This document shows, in pieces, positions 9,541 to 18,355 of a stretch of 64,000 bases of DNA; position 1 is the first letter of the stretch; the number at the start of each line of letters is the position of its first letter. The stretch is from Paenibacillus swuensis (GTDB lineage: Bacteria; Bacillota; Bacilli; Paenibacillales; DY6). The position numbers were made by a program, and so were the translations under genes. Location of the stretch: contig NZ_CP011388.1 of NCBI RefSeq assembly GCF_001644605.1, positions 4,073,501-4,137,500 on the forward strand, read 5' to 3'. The notes under the pieces are model-generated. The model saw nothing but the letters and a program-made list of their open reading frames with translations, was not told the origin of the DNA and did no database searches.

Positions 9541-10185
9541 TTAGCGCTTTTTCATTCGTTTCTGTCCTTCACGACACATCGGAAGCAAAGGGCAGATTTC
9601 ACATTGCGGGTTCTGAGCCTTGCAGTGATATCTTCCGAAGAAAATAAGACGATGATGCGTTAAAGTCCATTCCTCACGAGGAACTTGCTTCATCAGCTTA
9701 CGTTCAACTTCAAGTACGGAATCTTTCCAATTCGCCAGCGCTAATCGTTTGGAAACACGTTCAACATGAGTATCCACAGCGATAGCGGGTTCATCAAACG
9801 CGTTGGATACGACTACATTCGCCGTCTTGCGTCCTACGCCCGGAAGCTCTACCAAGCGTTCATGCTCTCTGGGAATTTCACCATTATAACGTTCTAGAAG
9901 AATTCGGCATAGTTGTTGAATATTTTTGGCTTTGTTACGGAATAACCCAATGCGTCTGATGTCCATCTCTAGTTCTTCCAAGGGGACAGCGATATAATCT
10001 TCGGGTTTCTTATACTTGTGAAATAAATCTGCAGTCACCTTGTTCACCGTTTCATCTGTGCATTGTGCAGAAAGCAGCACAGCGATCGTCAGTTCAAAAG
10101 GGTTCTCGTGCCGCAGCTCACAATGAGCGTCCGGAAACATGGTGCCAATAGTGTCCAGCACATGCCGGACTTGTGTTCGATTCAT
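9541..10185 (-). CDS. nth: Endonuclease III
   Basis: A 214-residue DNA glycosylase/AP lyase that removes oxidised pyrimidines. The helix-hairpin-helix LPGVGRKTA carries catalytic Lys120, the conserved Asp138 follows in AVDTHVERVS, and a C-terminal [4Fe-4S] motif is complete at C188-X6-C195-X2-C198-X5-C204. Length is usual for the family. In B. subtilis nth lies directly beside dnaD; here dnaD is 16 kb away. Confidence 0.97.
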   Translation of the reverse strand: MNRTQVRHVLDTIGTMFPDAHCELRHENPFELTIAVLLSAQCTDETVNKVTADLFHKYKKPEDYIAVPLEELEMDIRRIGLFRNKAKNIQQLCRILLERYNGEIPREHERLVELPGVGRKTANVVVSNAFDEPAIAVDTHVERVSKRLALANWKDSVLEVERKLMKQVPREEWTLTHHRLIFFGRYHCKAQNPQCEICPLLPMCREGQKRMKKR

Positions 10186-10356
10186 GGCTTAACGGACCCC
10201 ACTTCGACAAGAACGTTAATGCTTTCTAATTGCTTAAAAAACATTCGAAACCCAGTGTAACCAATCTGGAAACATTAATCAATCTGTTCCTGAATGTTTT
10301 TGCGAACTTTTTAAGAACAATTGCCGGAGAAGAACAACTTGTAATTCAGTTTCCAT

Positions 10357-10402
10357 AAAAAAACCGCCTAGCCCAGTGGTTGTCCACAAAGGCTTAGACG
10401 GT
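10357..10402 (-). terminator. Intrinsic terminator of the amidase-GerM operon
   Basis: Minus-strand ACCGTCTAAGCC pairs with GGGCTAGGCGGT and is followed by seven T, about 55 nt past the GerM-domain gene stop. Confidence 0.85.
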
Positions 10403-10456
10403 ATGTTTTCGAAAAAGTTACAAAAAAAGCATGTCCAATTGTTACTAAATATTTTT

Positions 10457-11002
10457 TTATTTTCTCATGATCGGCTGTTGTAAATCAACATGGCCCAACA
10501 ACGTTTCGACCGCTTTTCCTTCTTTCAGTAACGAAATCGACGTAACTTCATTGAACTGAAAAAGGGTTTTTTGAAGAGACTGGATCGCTAATTGCTCTCC
10601 GGGTGCTCCGAGTCCCGCGAAGTCCTCCCCCATTCTAAGGTCAATCGTTAATTGTCCGTTCTCAAACTTGGTAATCGAGAACTCCACATCTCTCCACAAA
10701 GCGAAATCAGCGGATTGATCCGATTGTTTCAACGTGTTAAGTGCGGCAAGATATTTATCCTTCTCAGACTTAAAGGTAATGTTACTGTCGCGCTCTACAA
10801 GCTCCAGAATCTCATCATCCGTATAATAGGATTTAATCGTTAATTCTGTATTTTTCGCATTGGGAGAAGTGGTCTGGCTACCGCTTACAGCCTTATTGTT
10901 TGAATCGGCTGATGCGCTGTTTTCATTCGCCGGCTTGTCCCCGCATGCTGTCAACAATAGGGTGCTAAGAGACAACGCTATACCTAGGTTTCGCTTGTTC
11001 AT
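10457..11002 (-). CDS. GerM-domain lipoprotein
   Basis: A 181-residue exported protein. The N-terminus is a lipoprotein signal with lipobox LLTAC, so Cys20 is the predicted lipidated residue. A Ser/Asn-rich linker leads into one C-terminal GerM domain (about 65-180), recognisable from the GxxGEQLAIQSLQKTLFQF region. GerM domains occur in sporulation and germination proteins and in cell-envelope lipoproteins. It follows the amidase gene by 16 nt on the same strand, which suggests a joint role in wall remodelling. Confidence 0.85.
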   Translation of the reverse strand: MNKRNLGIALSLSTLLLTACGDKPANENSASADSNNKAVSGSQTTSPNAKNTELTIKSYYTDDEILELVERDSNITFKSEKDKYLAALNTLKQSDQSADFALWRDVEFSITKFENGQLTIDLRMGEDFAGLGAPGEQLAIQSLQKTLFQFNEVTSISLLKEGKAVETLLGHVDLQQPIMRK

Positions 11003-11018
11003 TGGACATCCCTACCTT

Positions 11019-12437
11019 CTATAGTTTGTAGTACTCTTTAATGGATTTAACAATTGCCGCCGCGCAACGTTGTTGATATTCTTCGTTGAACATCTTGCTT
11101 TCATCCGAGGAGGATGACAAGAACCCAAGCTCCAACAATACAGACGGCATCTTGGTCTCGCGTACAACGTGGAAATTTTCTACGCGCACCTTACGATCTT
11201 TAATATTGGTAGCGGAAAGTAGATTCTTATGAACAATGTTCGCGAATTCAGCTGAATTCTTATGCAAGTAATATGTCTCTAGTCCATTGGCGGAACTCCC
11301 TTTGAGGCTGTTTCCGTGAATGGAAATAAATAAATCCGCATTGACATTGTTCGCCAAACTGCTGCGATCGCTCAATGAAGGATAGGTATCTCCGGTCCGT
11401 GTCATGACTACTTCAATCTTCGATTCCTTCAACAACAGTACGTTCACCTTCGATGCGACCGCCAGGGTAAAGTCCTTTTCCCTGCGTCCGTTAATACTCG
11501 GGGCGCCGGGATCGGTTCCGCCGTGACCCGCATCGATGATCACCTTATACCGGGCATCAGCCGGCGGGCTTACAACGCTTGTCAAGGAAATCAGCACCTG
11601 CTGCAAATTGCTGTCATACGTAACCGAATACCCCGAAGCACTCTTCAAATCTACCACGACGCGGATTGTCTGATCTTCGCTGGAGAAGAGCGAATACCTT
11701 ACTTTAGAAATTACCGGGTGATCCGCAAGCATCTCGCCGGACAGCGGCGCTAGCTGAACTCCGGAAGTATTCTGTTGAAAGAAATCCGGCATGAAATCCG
11801 CCGCAGGCAAATCGACAACAATCCGATCAGGAGAAGTTAACAGGAAGGAAGTCGGTGACAAAGCACCATCGGTTTGAATCACTACGGAATCATCCTGCAA
11901 ATAGATGGAATGAATCTTGGCTGTTCCGGCTTCCGGATTGGCAGGCTCTCCCGGTTCCACGGGCTCAACGCCTTCTCCTTCTCCAGTTTCAGGAGGCGCA
12001 GGTTCAACAGTCACAGGCTTGGACAACATCACCGAACGATTCGGTTGGTCCCAGTACACATCCAACCCCATACTTTGTCCGATGAAGCGTAATGGTAACA
12101 GCAGTGAACCCTTGTCCGCTACCGGCGCAGTAGGAAGCGTGACAGCTTGTCCGTTGAGAGTTGCCCCCTTCTTACCGATATTCAGAATGATTTCAAGACT
12201 TTCATTGTAAATACTCACGGTATTCGCGCTCTTGTTCCAGATCACGTCAGAGCCGAGTTCTTCCCCGACGACGCGAACAGGAACCAGAACCGAATTATTC
12301 ACGACTTTAGGCGGAACGTTCGATTGAAGCTCTGTACCGTCCAAGTACAATTTGATTGGCGTGTTTGCGCCGGCCATGACAGGCATCAGCATAAACAGCA
12401 TGGACATAAAGAAAAATACAGCAACTACTTTTTTCAT
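11019..12437 (-). CDS. N-acetylmuramoyl-L-alanine amidase with CuAO-N and AMIN domains
   Basis: A 472-residue secreted protein: signal peptide (1-~24), two copper-amine-oxidase N-terminal-like repeats (~27-135), a Pro/Glu-rich linker (~142-166), an AMIN domain (~170-265) and a C-terminal Amidase_3 domain (~295-472). Zinc ligands are visible in IIDAGHGGTDPG, in RREKDFTL (Glu) and in ISIHGNS, with the catalytic Glu in LELGFLS. It cleaves the MurNAc-L-Ala bond of peptidoglycan. ATG 12437 has GAGGTG upstream and is followed by the signal peptide; a longer reading frame to 12536 has neither. Confidence 0.95.
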   Translation of the reverse strand: MKKVVAVFFFMSMLFMLMPVMAGANTPIKLYLDGTELQSNVPPKVVNNSVLVPVRVVGEELGSDVIWNKSANTVSIYNESLEIILNIGKKGATLNGQAVTLPTAPVADKGSLLLPLRFIGQSMGLDVYWDQPNRSVMLSKPVTVEPAPPETGEGEGVEPVEPGEPANPEAGTAKIHSIYLQDDSVVIQTDGALSPTSFLLTSPDRIVVDLPAADFMPDFFQQNTSGVQLAPLSGEMLADHPVISKVRYSLFSSEDQTIRVVVDLKSASGYSVTYDSNLQQVLISLTSVVSPPADARYKVIIDAGHGGTDPGAPSINGRREKDFTLAVASKVNVLLLKESKIEVVMTRTGDTYPSLSDRSSLANNVNADLFISIHGNSLKGSSANGLETYYLHKNSAEFANIVHKNLLSATNIKDRKVRVENFHVVRETKMPSVLLELGFLSSSSDESKMFNEEYQQRCAAAIVKSIKEYYKL

Positions 12438-12600
12438 GATGCACCTCTTCTTCCTGTTTGGTAGGTCACTGTCCCTTCTGACTTGAGTAGTGTTTCGAAT
12501 CTGCAGATAAAGGGTAAAATTAGACAGTAAAACCATTCTTTCGACTTGTCAGCCTTTTAGTTAGACGTATAGGGATGTAAAAAGTTGCGGAAAATGATAG

Positions 12601-12657
12601 AAAAAAAGAGTCTTCCCTCTTTCCTGTGATCAGGTTAGGAGATAGACTCTTTTTTTG
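12601..12657 (-). terminator. Bidirectional-looking terminator after leuD
   Basis: AAAAAAAGAGTC at one end pairs with GACTCTTTTTTT at the other, with additional inner pairing (CCTG/CAGG). It is placed 18 nt past the leuD stop. Symmetry allows action on both strands, but both neighbouring genes read on minus. Confidence 0.85.
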
Positions 12658-12674
12658 TTACTGAACTACGAAAG

Positions 12675-13280
12675 TTATTTATAGGCCAATCGAGATTGAT
12701 GCTGTTCTTCATATGCCGTAATTGCATCCGTGTGTTGCAGAGTAAGACCGATATCATCCAGACCTTGCAGCAGGAATTGACGGCGATGCTCATCCAAGTC
12801 AAACGGAATTTCAAGACCTAGGCTGTCTGTCAGCTTCTTGCCTTCCAAATCTACCGTCAATTGGTAGCCTGGATTTGCCGAAGTCCGCTGGAATAATTCT
12901 TCCACTTGCGCTTCCGAGAGTTTAATTGGGAGGATCCCGTTTTTAAAGCAATTGTTATAGAAAATATCCGCATAAGACGGAGCGATAATGACTTTAAAGC
13001 CGTAATCGAGAATAGCCCACGGCGCGTGTTCTCGCGAAGATCCGCAACCGAAGTTGGCTCGCGAAAGCAGAACGGATGCGCCCTGATATCGTTCCTTGTT
13101 CGGTTCAAAGTCAGGGTTTACATTCCCCTCTTCATCAAATCGCCATTCATAAAACAGAAACTGTCCGAACCCGGTACGCTCAATCCGTTTCAAGAACTGC
13201 TTCGGTATAATGGCATCTGTATCCACATTCACCCGGTCTACGGGTGCGGCTAATCCTGTATATTGCTTAAATGGTTCCAT
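12675..13280 (-). CDS. leuD: 3-isopropylmalate dehydratase small subunit
   Basis: A 201-residue swivel-domain subunit that partners LeuC to convert 2- to 3-isopropylmalate in leucine synthesis. The aconitase-like hallmarks [27 protein letters not shown] and [11 protein letters not shown] are present at normal spacing. The gene starts 29 nt after leuC, so the two form an operon; leuA and leuB are not adjacent. Confidence 0.97.
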   Translation of the reverse strand: MEPFKQYTGLAAPVDRVNVDTDAIIPKQFLKRIERTGFGQFLFYEWRFDEEGNVNPDFEPNKERYQGASVLLSRANFGCGSSREHAPWAILDYGFKVIIAPSYADIFYNNCFKNGILPIKLSEAQVEELFQRTSANPGYQLTVDLEGKKLTDSLGLEIPFDLDEHRRQFLLQGLDDIGLTLQHTDAITAYEEQHQSRLAYK

Positions 13281-13309
13281 CTGTGCAGCCCCTCTCCCTC
13301 TATCCGGCC

Positions 13310-14731
13310 TTATGCCGTAACCTCAGTTTTAAATTCCCATTCACGCACATCGACGAATCTGCCGTGGATGGCTGCAGCGGCGGCCATTGCCGGTGAGACG
13401 AGATGCGTGCGTCCTCCGCGCCCCTGACGACCTTCAAAGTTCCGGTTCGAGGTGGATGCACAACGCTGACCTGGCGTCAGTACGTCGGGATTCATGGCAA
13501 GGCACATGGAACAACCGGCGTCACGCCATTCAAAACCCGCTTCGATGAACACTTGATCCAGGCCTTCCTTCTCCGCTTGCAGTTTCACGCGGCCGGAGCC
13601 GGGTACAACCATCGCCTGAACGCTCGGGTTAACTTTATGCCCTTTGGCAACAGCTGCCGCTGCGCGTAAATCTTCGATACGTCCGTTTGTACAAGAGCCG
13701 ATAAACACAACATCAATCGAGAGCTCCGTCATCGGAACGCCTGGTGTTAACCCCATATATTCAATGGCTTTCTCAGCGGCTTTACGCTCGTTCTCTGTAG
13801 TAAAGGATGCAGGATCCGGTACATCGGCGGTAACATCTGTACCCATACCCGGACTAGTTCCCCAGGTCACTTGAGGTACGAGTTTCTCGGCATCAAATTC
13901 GATAACGGTATCGTATACCGCGCCTTCATCCGTGTTCAGCTGTTTCCAATCCTCAACGGCTTGTTCGAATGCCTCGCCTTGCGGAACATATTCGCGACCG
14001 CGTAAATAGTCGAAAGTCGTTGCGTCCGGCGCAATTAGTCCCGCTCTGGCTCCGCCCTCAATGGACATGTTGCAAACCGTCATTCGTTCTTCCATAGTCA
14101 GACTGCGAATCGCTTCGCCTGTGTACTCAATAACATAGCCTGTCGCGAAATCCGTGCCGTATTGTGCGATGACGCCCAGTATTAAGTCCTTCGCGGTAAT
14201 GCCTGGCTTCAGAGCGCCGTTAATGCGCACTTCCATCGTCTTCGCTTTGGATTGTTGCAGACATTGCGTAGCCAACACATGCTCTACTTCACTCGTGCCG
14301 ATCCCAAATGCCAACGCGCCGAAAGCGCCGTGTGTAGACGTATGGCTGTCGCCGCAAACGATGGTCTTACCCGGATGAGTTAATCCGATTTCGGGACCCA
14401 TCACGTGCACGACACCTTGATCAATGTGATTCAGATCGAACAGTGTTACACCGAAATCCGCACAGTTCTGTGCGAGTGTGTCAATCTGTTGCTTGGAAAT
14501 CGGGTCTGTGATGTTAAAGCGGTCTTTCGTGGGCACGTTGTGATCCATCGTAGCGAACGTCAAATCCGGACGGCGTACTTTGCGACCTGTCAGACGGAGA
14601 CCTTCAAACGCTTGCGGCGAAGTCACCTCATGCACCAATTGAAGATCAATATAGATAATGCTCGGTTTGCCTTCTTCCTGATGGATAACGTGTCTGTTCC
14701 AAATTTTCTCGAATAATGTTTGTGCTGACAT
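13310..14731 (-). CDS. leuC: 3-isopropylmalate dehydratase large subunit
   Basis: A 473-residue catalytic subunit holding a [4Fe-4S] cluster. Its Cys ligands are seen in [14 protein letters not shown] and in the C-x-x-C of [11 protein letters not shown]; substrate-binding blocks [14 protein letters not shown]-like [13 protein letters not shown] and [12 protein letters not shown] are intact. I prefer ATG 14731 (GAGG 8 nt upstream) over in-frame GTG/ATG codons up to 14740, which crowd the ribosome-binding site. The upstream region has an 8-bp inverted repeat just ahead of the RBS and faces a divergent LysR gene. Confidence 0.96.
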   Translation of the reverse strand: MSAQTLFEKIWNRHVIHQEEGKPSIIYIDLQLVHEVTSPQAFEGLRLTGRKVRRPDLTFATMDHNVPTKDRFNITDPISKQQIDTLAQNCADFGVTLFDLNHIDQGVVHVMGPEIGLTHPGKTIVCGDSHTSTHGAFGALAFGIGTSEVEHVLATQCLQQSKAKTMEVRINGALKPGITAKDLILGVIAQYGTDFATGYVIEYTGEAIRSLTMEERMTVCNMSIEGGARAGLIAPDATTFDYLRGREYVPQGEAFEQAVEDWKQLNTDEGAVYDTVIEFDAEKLVPQVTWGTSPGMGTDVTADVPDPASFTTENERKAAEKAIEYMGLTPGVPMTELSIDVVFIGSCTNGRIEDLRAAAAVAKGHKVNPSVQAMVVPGSGRVKLQAEKEGLDQVFIEAGFEWRDAGCSMCLAMNPDVLTPGQRCASTSNRNFEGRQGRGGRTHLVSPAMAAAAAIHGRFVDVREWEFKTEVTA

Positions 14732-14746
14732 CTTCATCACCTCATG

Positions 14747-14767
14747 TAAAGTGATACGCTCACTTTA
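14747..14767 (-). promoter_or_regulatory. Perfect 8-bp inverted repeat upstream of the leuC RBS
   Basis: TAAAGTGA-tacgc-TCACTTTA, 16 nt upstream of the leuC start and immediately before its GAGG. It could be a DNA operator or a 5'-UTR hairpin beside the RBS. The regulator is unknown. Confidence 0.5.
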
Positions 14768-14832
14768 AAATTATTAAACTTAATGTAACATTCCTTTCTT
14801 CATTGATCCAAGATATAATATCTATAAGCATG

Positions 14833-14847
14833 ATAGGTATTAACTAT
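14833..14847 (+). promoter_or_regulatory. Candidate LysR-type operator (T-N11-A)
   Basis: ATAG-N7-CTAT in the leuC/lysR divergent region, 19 nt before the LysR start codon. It fits the T-N11-A dyad used by LysR-type regulators. A second dyad, AGATATAATATCT (14811-14823), lies 10 nt upstream. Autoregulation is inferred. Confidence 0.4.
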
Positions 14848-14865
14848 AATATTGCGAGGTGCATC

Positions 14866-15801
14866 ATGGAATTTCGCCAACTACAGTATGTCATTCAAAT
14901 TGCCGCCGAAAAAAACTTTTCCCGCGCCGCCGAGAAACTGCATATCGCCCAACCTTCCCTGAGCCAACAACTTTCCAAACTGGAGAAAGAAATCGGCGTG
15001 CTTCTCTTTAGAAGGAGCACTAACTCCGTAGAACTTACCCACGCCGGTGCAGCATTCGTGGAACAAGCGCAAAAAATCATAGATGCCGCCGAGCAGCTTA
15101 AACTTGCGATGGCGGACATTTCGAATATGCGCAAAGGCAAGCTCGTAGTCGGTTCGCTGCCGATTACAGGTTCTCACATTTTGCCGCTGGTATTGCCCGT
15201 GTTCGCACGTAAATACCCCAATATCGAGATTGCTCTTGTCGAGGATACAACCAACAATCTGGAAGCCCTCACTTCCGCCGGCAAAACGGATTTATCGCTT
15301 TTGACCTTACCATTGCTTGAACAATCATTGACATACCAAACCTTGATCCAGGAAGAAATATGTTTAGCGGTACCCCATTCCCATCCCTTGGCCGAAATCG
15401 CGAATAGGCTGCCCGTGGATGTAAGCAGCCTTAAAGATGAACCGTTTATCGTTCTGAAAAGAGGTCAAGGCTTCCGCCAAATCACACTGGATCTCTGTGA
15501 AGAAGCCGGATTCTCTCCCCGTGTGGTGTTTGAAAGCAGCAATATCGAAACCGTGCAATCCCTGGTTGCCGCCGGAATGGGCGTTGGTTTCGTGCCTCAT
15601 ATGATGACACGTTCCCAGAGCGGCGATTTCATCCCCGCGTACCTGAGATTAGCAAGCCGAAACGGCTCAGCCCCCTCCAGAACGCTGGTTATCGCCTCAC
15701 GTAAAGGACGTTATCTGTCCAAGGCGGCCGAGGCGTTCATCGCAACCCTGATGGATGTCATGAAAGAATACGAAACAGATCGGTTAGGAGGGAACCCTTA
15801 A
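14866..15801 (+). CDS. LysR-family transcriptional regulator
   Basis: A 311-residue regulator with an N-terminal winged helix-turn-helix (residues ~1-60; FSRAAEKLHIAQPSLSQQLSKLEKEIG) and a periplasmic-binding-like effector domain (~90-300). ATG 14866 has GAGGTG 7 nt upstream; earlier in-frame codons have no RBS. It is divergent from leuCD, and LysR regulators often control the divergent gene with a pathway metabolite as co-inducer, so control of leuCD is plausible. Its stop codon overlaps the stop of the convergent mtnU. Confidence 0.92.
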   Translation: MEFRQLQYVIQIAAEKNFSRAAEKLHIAQPSLSQQLSKLEKEIGVLLFRRSTNSVELTHAGAAFVEQAQKIIDAAEQLKLAMADISNMRKGKLVVGSLPITGSHILPLVLPVFARKYPNIEIALVEDTTNNLEALTSAGKTDLSLLTLPLLEQSLTYQTLIQEEICLAVPHSHPLAEIANRLPVDVSSLKDEPFIVLKRGQGFRQITLDLCEEAGFSPRVVFESSNIETVQSLVAAGMGVGFVPHMMTRSQSGDFIPAYLRLASRNGSAPSRTLVIASRKGRYLSKAAEAFIATLMDVMKEYETDRLGGNP

Positions 15802-16604
15802 TACAGCGTAGGACGGCGATCTTCAAAGACGGGAATCCGCGCGCGTACTTCATCGACTAATGAAACATCAATGGAGGCGCGAATAATCGCCTCCTCTTCT
15901 CCGCCTTCCGCAATGACTTCGCCCCATGGATCAATGATCATGGAATGTCCAAAGAACGCGGTTGTTCCGCTGACCCCGACGCGATTACAGGCAATAACGT
16001 ACATCTGATTTTCAATAGCTCTCGCGGTCAACAATGTTCTCCAGTGATGCAGACGGGGGTGCGGCCATTCCGCGGGAACAAATACCAGCTTCGCACCGCC
16101 CAAAGCCAGTTTGCGCGACAGCTCGGGGAAACGAATGTCATAGCAAATCATCGCTCCTGCCTGCACACCTTCAACTTCGAACGTTCCCTCCTTTTCGCCG
16201 GCTGTCAGATACTTTTCTTCTTCCATTAATCGGAACAGATGAATTTTGGAATAATCCGCGATCCGCTTCCCTTTTCGATCAAATCCGTACACTCTGTTCT
16301 TTACATCTTCCCCGTCCGTATCCGCTACGGAACCCGCGATGATATTCACGTTATGCTTCAGGCAAAATGCGGAGATTAGCTTTGACGTCTGCTCTCCGTC
16401 TCGGTCCGCCAAATCATGAATCCGATCTAAAGCATACCCCGTGTTCCACATCTCGGGCAGGACGATCACATCCGGCATAACAGCTCCCGAGACGGCCTCC
16501 TCCAGCAATTGCCCTGCTCTCTTAATATTCAATTCCGGTTCACCAATGGCAATATCCATTTGCAGCAACGCAATTTGTAATCTTTGTTCAGTCAACGACA
16601 TCAT
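15798..16604 (-). CDS. mtnU: Carbon-nitrogen hydrolase, probable omega-amidase of methionine salvage
   Basis: A 268-residue nitrilase-superfamily enzyme with the Glu-Lys-Cys triad visible in LPEMWNTG (Glu), YSKIHLFRL (Lys) and MICYDIRFPE (Cys). In B. subtilis the equivalent gene (ykrU/mtnU) accompanies the MtnE transaminase and hydrolyses the 2-oxoglutaramate that MtnE makes when glutamine is the donor. Here mtnE is the divergent neighbour, which supports the same role. Two adjacent ATGs (16604, 16601) are possible starts; a longer frame to 16712 lacks an RBS. Confidence 0.85.
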   Translation of the reverse strand: MMSLTEQRLQIALLQMDIAIGEPELNIKRAGQLLEEAVSGAVMPDVIVLPEMWNTGYALDRIHDLADRDGEQTSKLISAFCLKHNVNIIAGSVADTDGEDVKNRVYGFDRKGKRIADYSKIHLFRLMEEEKYLTAGEKEGTFEVEGVQAGAMICYDIRFPELSRKLALGGAKLVFVPAEWPHPRLHHWRTLLTARAIENQMYVIACNRVGVSGTTAFFGHSMIIDPWGEVIAEGGEEEAIIRASIDVSLVDEVRARIPVFEDRRPTLY

Positions 16605-16758
16605 TCCCCCTGTGTGCAACCTGATACTTTCTATCTTAAACTGTTGACGCCTCATGTCAATAAACAAGCGGCCCAGCAAGAGATAAGGCTCTATACTTTG
16701 CCGGTTTTTCATGATACATTGATTCTAATATTTTGCCAAGAAAACGGAGTGAACCTAT

Positions 16759-17946
16759 ATGAATACTTCCCATTTTCCCATCTCGCCTGCCAAACGCATG
16801 CAGCACTTGCCTTCGCAATTTTTTGCGGGTCTGGTTCGTAAAGCCAACGCTCAGATTGCGCAAGGTCATGATGTGATTAACCTGGGTCAAGGCAATCCGG
16901 ATATGCCTACCCCTTCGCATATCGTAAGCAAGCTGCAGGAAGCTGCCACGAATCCTCTTTACCACAAATATCCCCCGTTCAGCGGATACAGCTTTCTGAA
17001 GGAAGCCATCGCCTCTCGATATAAGGCTGATTACAATGTGGATCTCGATCCGGAGACCGAAGTCGCTATCTTGTTCGGAGGAAAGACTGGTCTCGTTGAA
17101 ATCAGTCAATGCTTGTTGGATCCGGGAGATGTTTGCTTAGTTCCCGATCCGGGATATCCGGATTATTGGTCCGGTGTCGCTCTTTCCGGAGCCGAAATGG
17201 TAACGATGCCGCTCAAGGCAGATCATGCCTTCCTTCCGGACTATTCAGCGTTGTCCGTGTCCGCGTTGGAACGGGCCAAGCTCATGTTCATCAATTACCC
17301 GAACAACCCTACAGGGGCGGTCGCGGACCGCGGCTTTTATGAAGAGACAGTACGCTTCGCGGAAAAGAACGGTATCGTTGTGGCCAGTGATTTCGCGTAC
17401 GGCGCAATCGGCTTTGACGGACACCGCCCCGTATCGTTTCTGGAAACGCCGGGCGCGAAGGAAGTGGGCGTGGAATTCTACACGCTTTCAAAAACCTACA
17501 ACATGGCCGGTTGGCGCGTCGGCTTCGCGCTGGGCAACAAAGAAGTGATCCGGTTGATCAATCTGATGCAGGATCACTACTATGTTTCGCTGTTCGGCGG
17601 CATTCAAGCCGCCGCAGCGGAAGCGTTGACCGCTTCGCAAGTCTGCGTGACGGAGCTGGTCGGGGTGTACGAACAGCGCCGGAACGCGCTGTACGGTGCG
17701 CTCGGACGCATCGGCTGGGATGCCAAGCCGTCGCCGGGTTCGTTCTTCACGTGGTTGCCCGTGCCAAACGGGCATACCTCCGTGTCCTTCGCCGATCTGC
17801 TGCTGCAGGAGGCGAAGGTGGTTGTGGCGCCGGGCGTAGGCTTCGGGGCGCATGGCGAGGGCTATGTGCGCGTAGGGCTGCTTGCGCCTGAAGCGCGTCT
17901 CGAGGAAGCCGCCGAACGGATCGGCAGGCTGGGTCTTTTCGGCTGA
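16759..17946 (+). CDS. mtnE: Methionine-salvage aminotransferase
   Basis: A 395-residue fold-type I PLP aminotransferase very close to B. subtilis MtnE (YkrV) in the segments NLGQGNPDMPTP, LFGGKTGLVE, PDPGYPDYWSGV and YPNNPTGAVA. The PLP lysine is K245 in YTLSKTYNMAGWR. It makes methionine from 4-methylthio-2-oxobutanoate. ATG 16759 has a CGGAG-type RBS. It lies just upstream of the proline T-box but ends before that promoter, so it is probably a separate unit. The last ~400 nt are noticeably GC-rich. Confidence 0.93.
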   Translation: MNTSHFPISPAKRMQHLPSQFFAGLVRKANAQIAQGHDVINLGQGNPDMPTPSHIVSKLQEAATNPLYHKYPPFSGYSFLKEAIASRYKADYNVDLDPETEVAILFGGKTGLVEISQCLLDPGDVCLVPDPGYPDYWSGVALSGAEMVTMPLKADHAFLPDYSALSVSALERAKLMFINYPNNPTGAVADRGFYEETVRFAEKNGIVVASDFAYGAIGFDGHRPVSFLETPGAKEVGVEFYTLSKTYNMAGWRVGFALGNKEVIRLINLMQDHYYVSLFGGIQAAAAEALTASQVCVTELVGVYEQRRNALYGALGRIGWDAKPSPGSFFTWLPVPNGHTSVSFADLLLQEAKVVVAPGVGFGAHGEGYVRVGLLAPEARLEEAAERIGRLGLFG

Positions 17947-17966
17947 AGCATCAGCCAAAAGCTGTC

Positions 17967-17995
17967 TTTACAAACAATACCAGCCGTGCTATTCT
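17967..17995 (+). promoter_or_regulatory. Promoter of the T-box-controlled proBAC operon
   Basis: TTTACA (17967-17972), a 17-nt spacer and TATTCT (17990-17995) lie just downstream of the mtnE stop and upstream of the T-box Stem I. The expected transcription start is near 18002. Confidence 0.65.
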
Positions 17996-18001
17996 ATTGT
18001 A

Positions 18002-18262
18002 CAAATGTGAAACGTATTGACGGGGCCAGTAGATGAGACCGGCATGCTGCAGAGAGTAAATTTCCGGTACGCCGGGCTGAAATAATTTACCTTGCCTCTC
18101 CTTGAAACCTACCCCTGAACGGTCAACGGAAGTTGAACAGCGCCTCCTGTTACGAGGCTCCAAGTTGGATGACCCTGCCCTGCGTAACAGGAGTCATCAA
18201 TGAAGGTGGTACCGCGGAAGCAACAGACTTTCGTCCTTTGATTAAGGACGAGGGTCTTTTTT
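18002..18262 (+). ncRNA. T-box leader, probable proline specifier
   Basis: A tRNA-sensing T-box riboswitch. Stem I has the usual CAGTAGA and CAGAGAG...GCTGAAAT elements. The specifier loop reads GAA-A-CCT-A (18104-18111), placing CCT, a proline codon, at 18108-18110. The antiterminator carries the canonical box AAGGTGGTACCGCGG (18203-18217), whose TGGT pairs with an uncharged tRNA ACCA end. The alternative terminator is at 18225-18262. Uncharged tRNA-Pro should favour readthrough into proB. The T-box call is very secure; the exact specifier register is by eye. Confidence 0.95.
18225..18262 (+). terminator. T-box terminator (attenuator)
   Basis: AGAC...CGTCCTT-tgatt-AAGGACG...GTCT followed by a T run, directly after the T-box sequence; mutually exclusive with the antiterminator. 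Confidence 0.9.
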
Positions 18263-18355
18263 GTGTACGCGGATCCTTTATTTCCTGTAAAGATGCGTTC
18301 GGCGTTATATTTCAGCAAGACCCATAAGGCCAAGTTAAAGAAGGAGAGGATGAAC

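Noticed and set aside
16605-16758. Possible SAM riboswitch between mtnU and mtnE
   Set aside because: The conserved S-box core sequences are not present; the segment is short and shows no matching helices.
17511-17891. Open frame on the plus strand within mtnE
   Set aside because: It lies wholly within the GC-rich end of mtnE in another frame, has Arg-rich composition and no RBS.
17941-17956. GGCTGA-agca-TCAGCC hairpin at the mtnE stop
   Set aside because: A perfect 6-bp stem but no T run on the plus strand; not called as a terminator.
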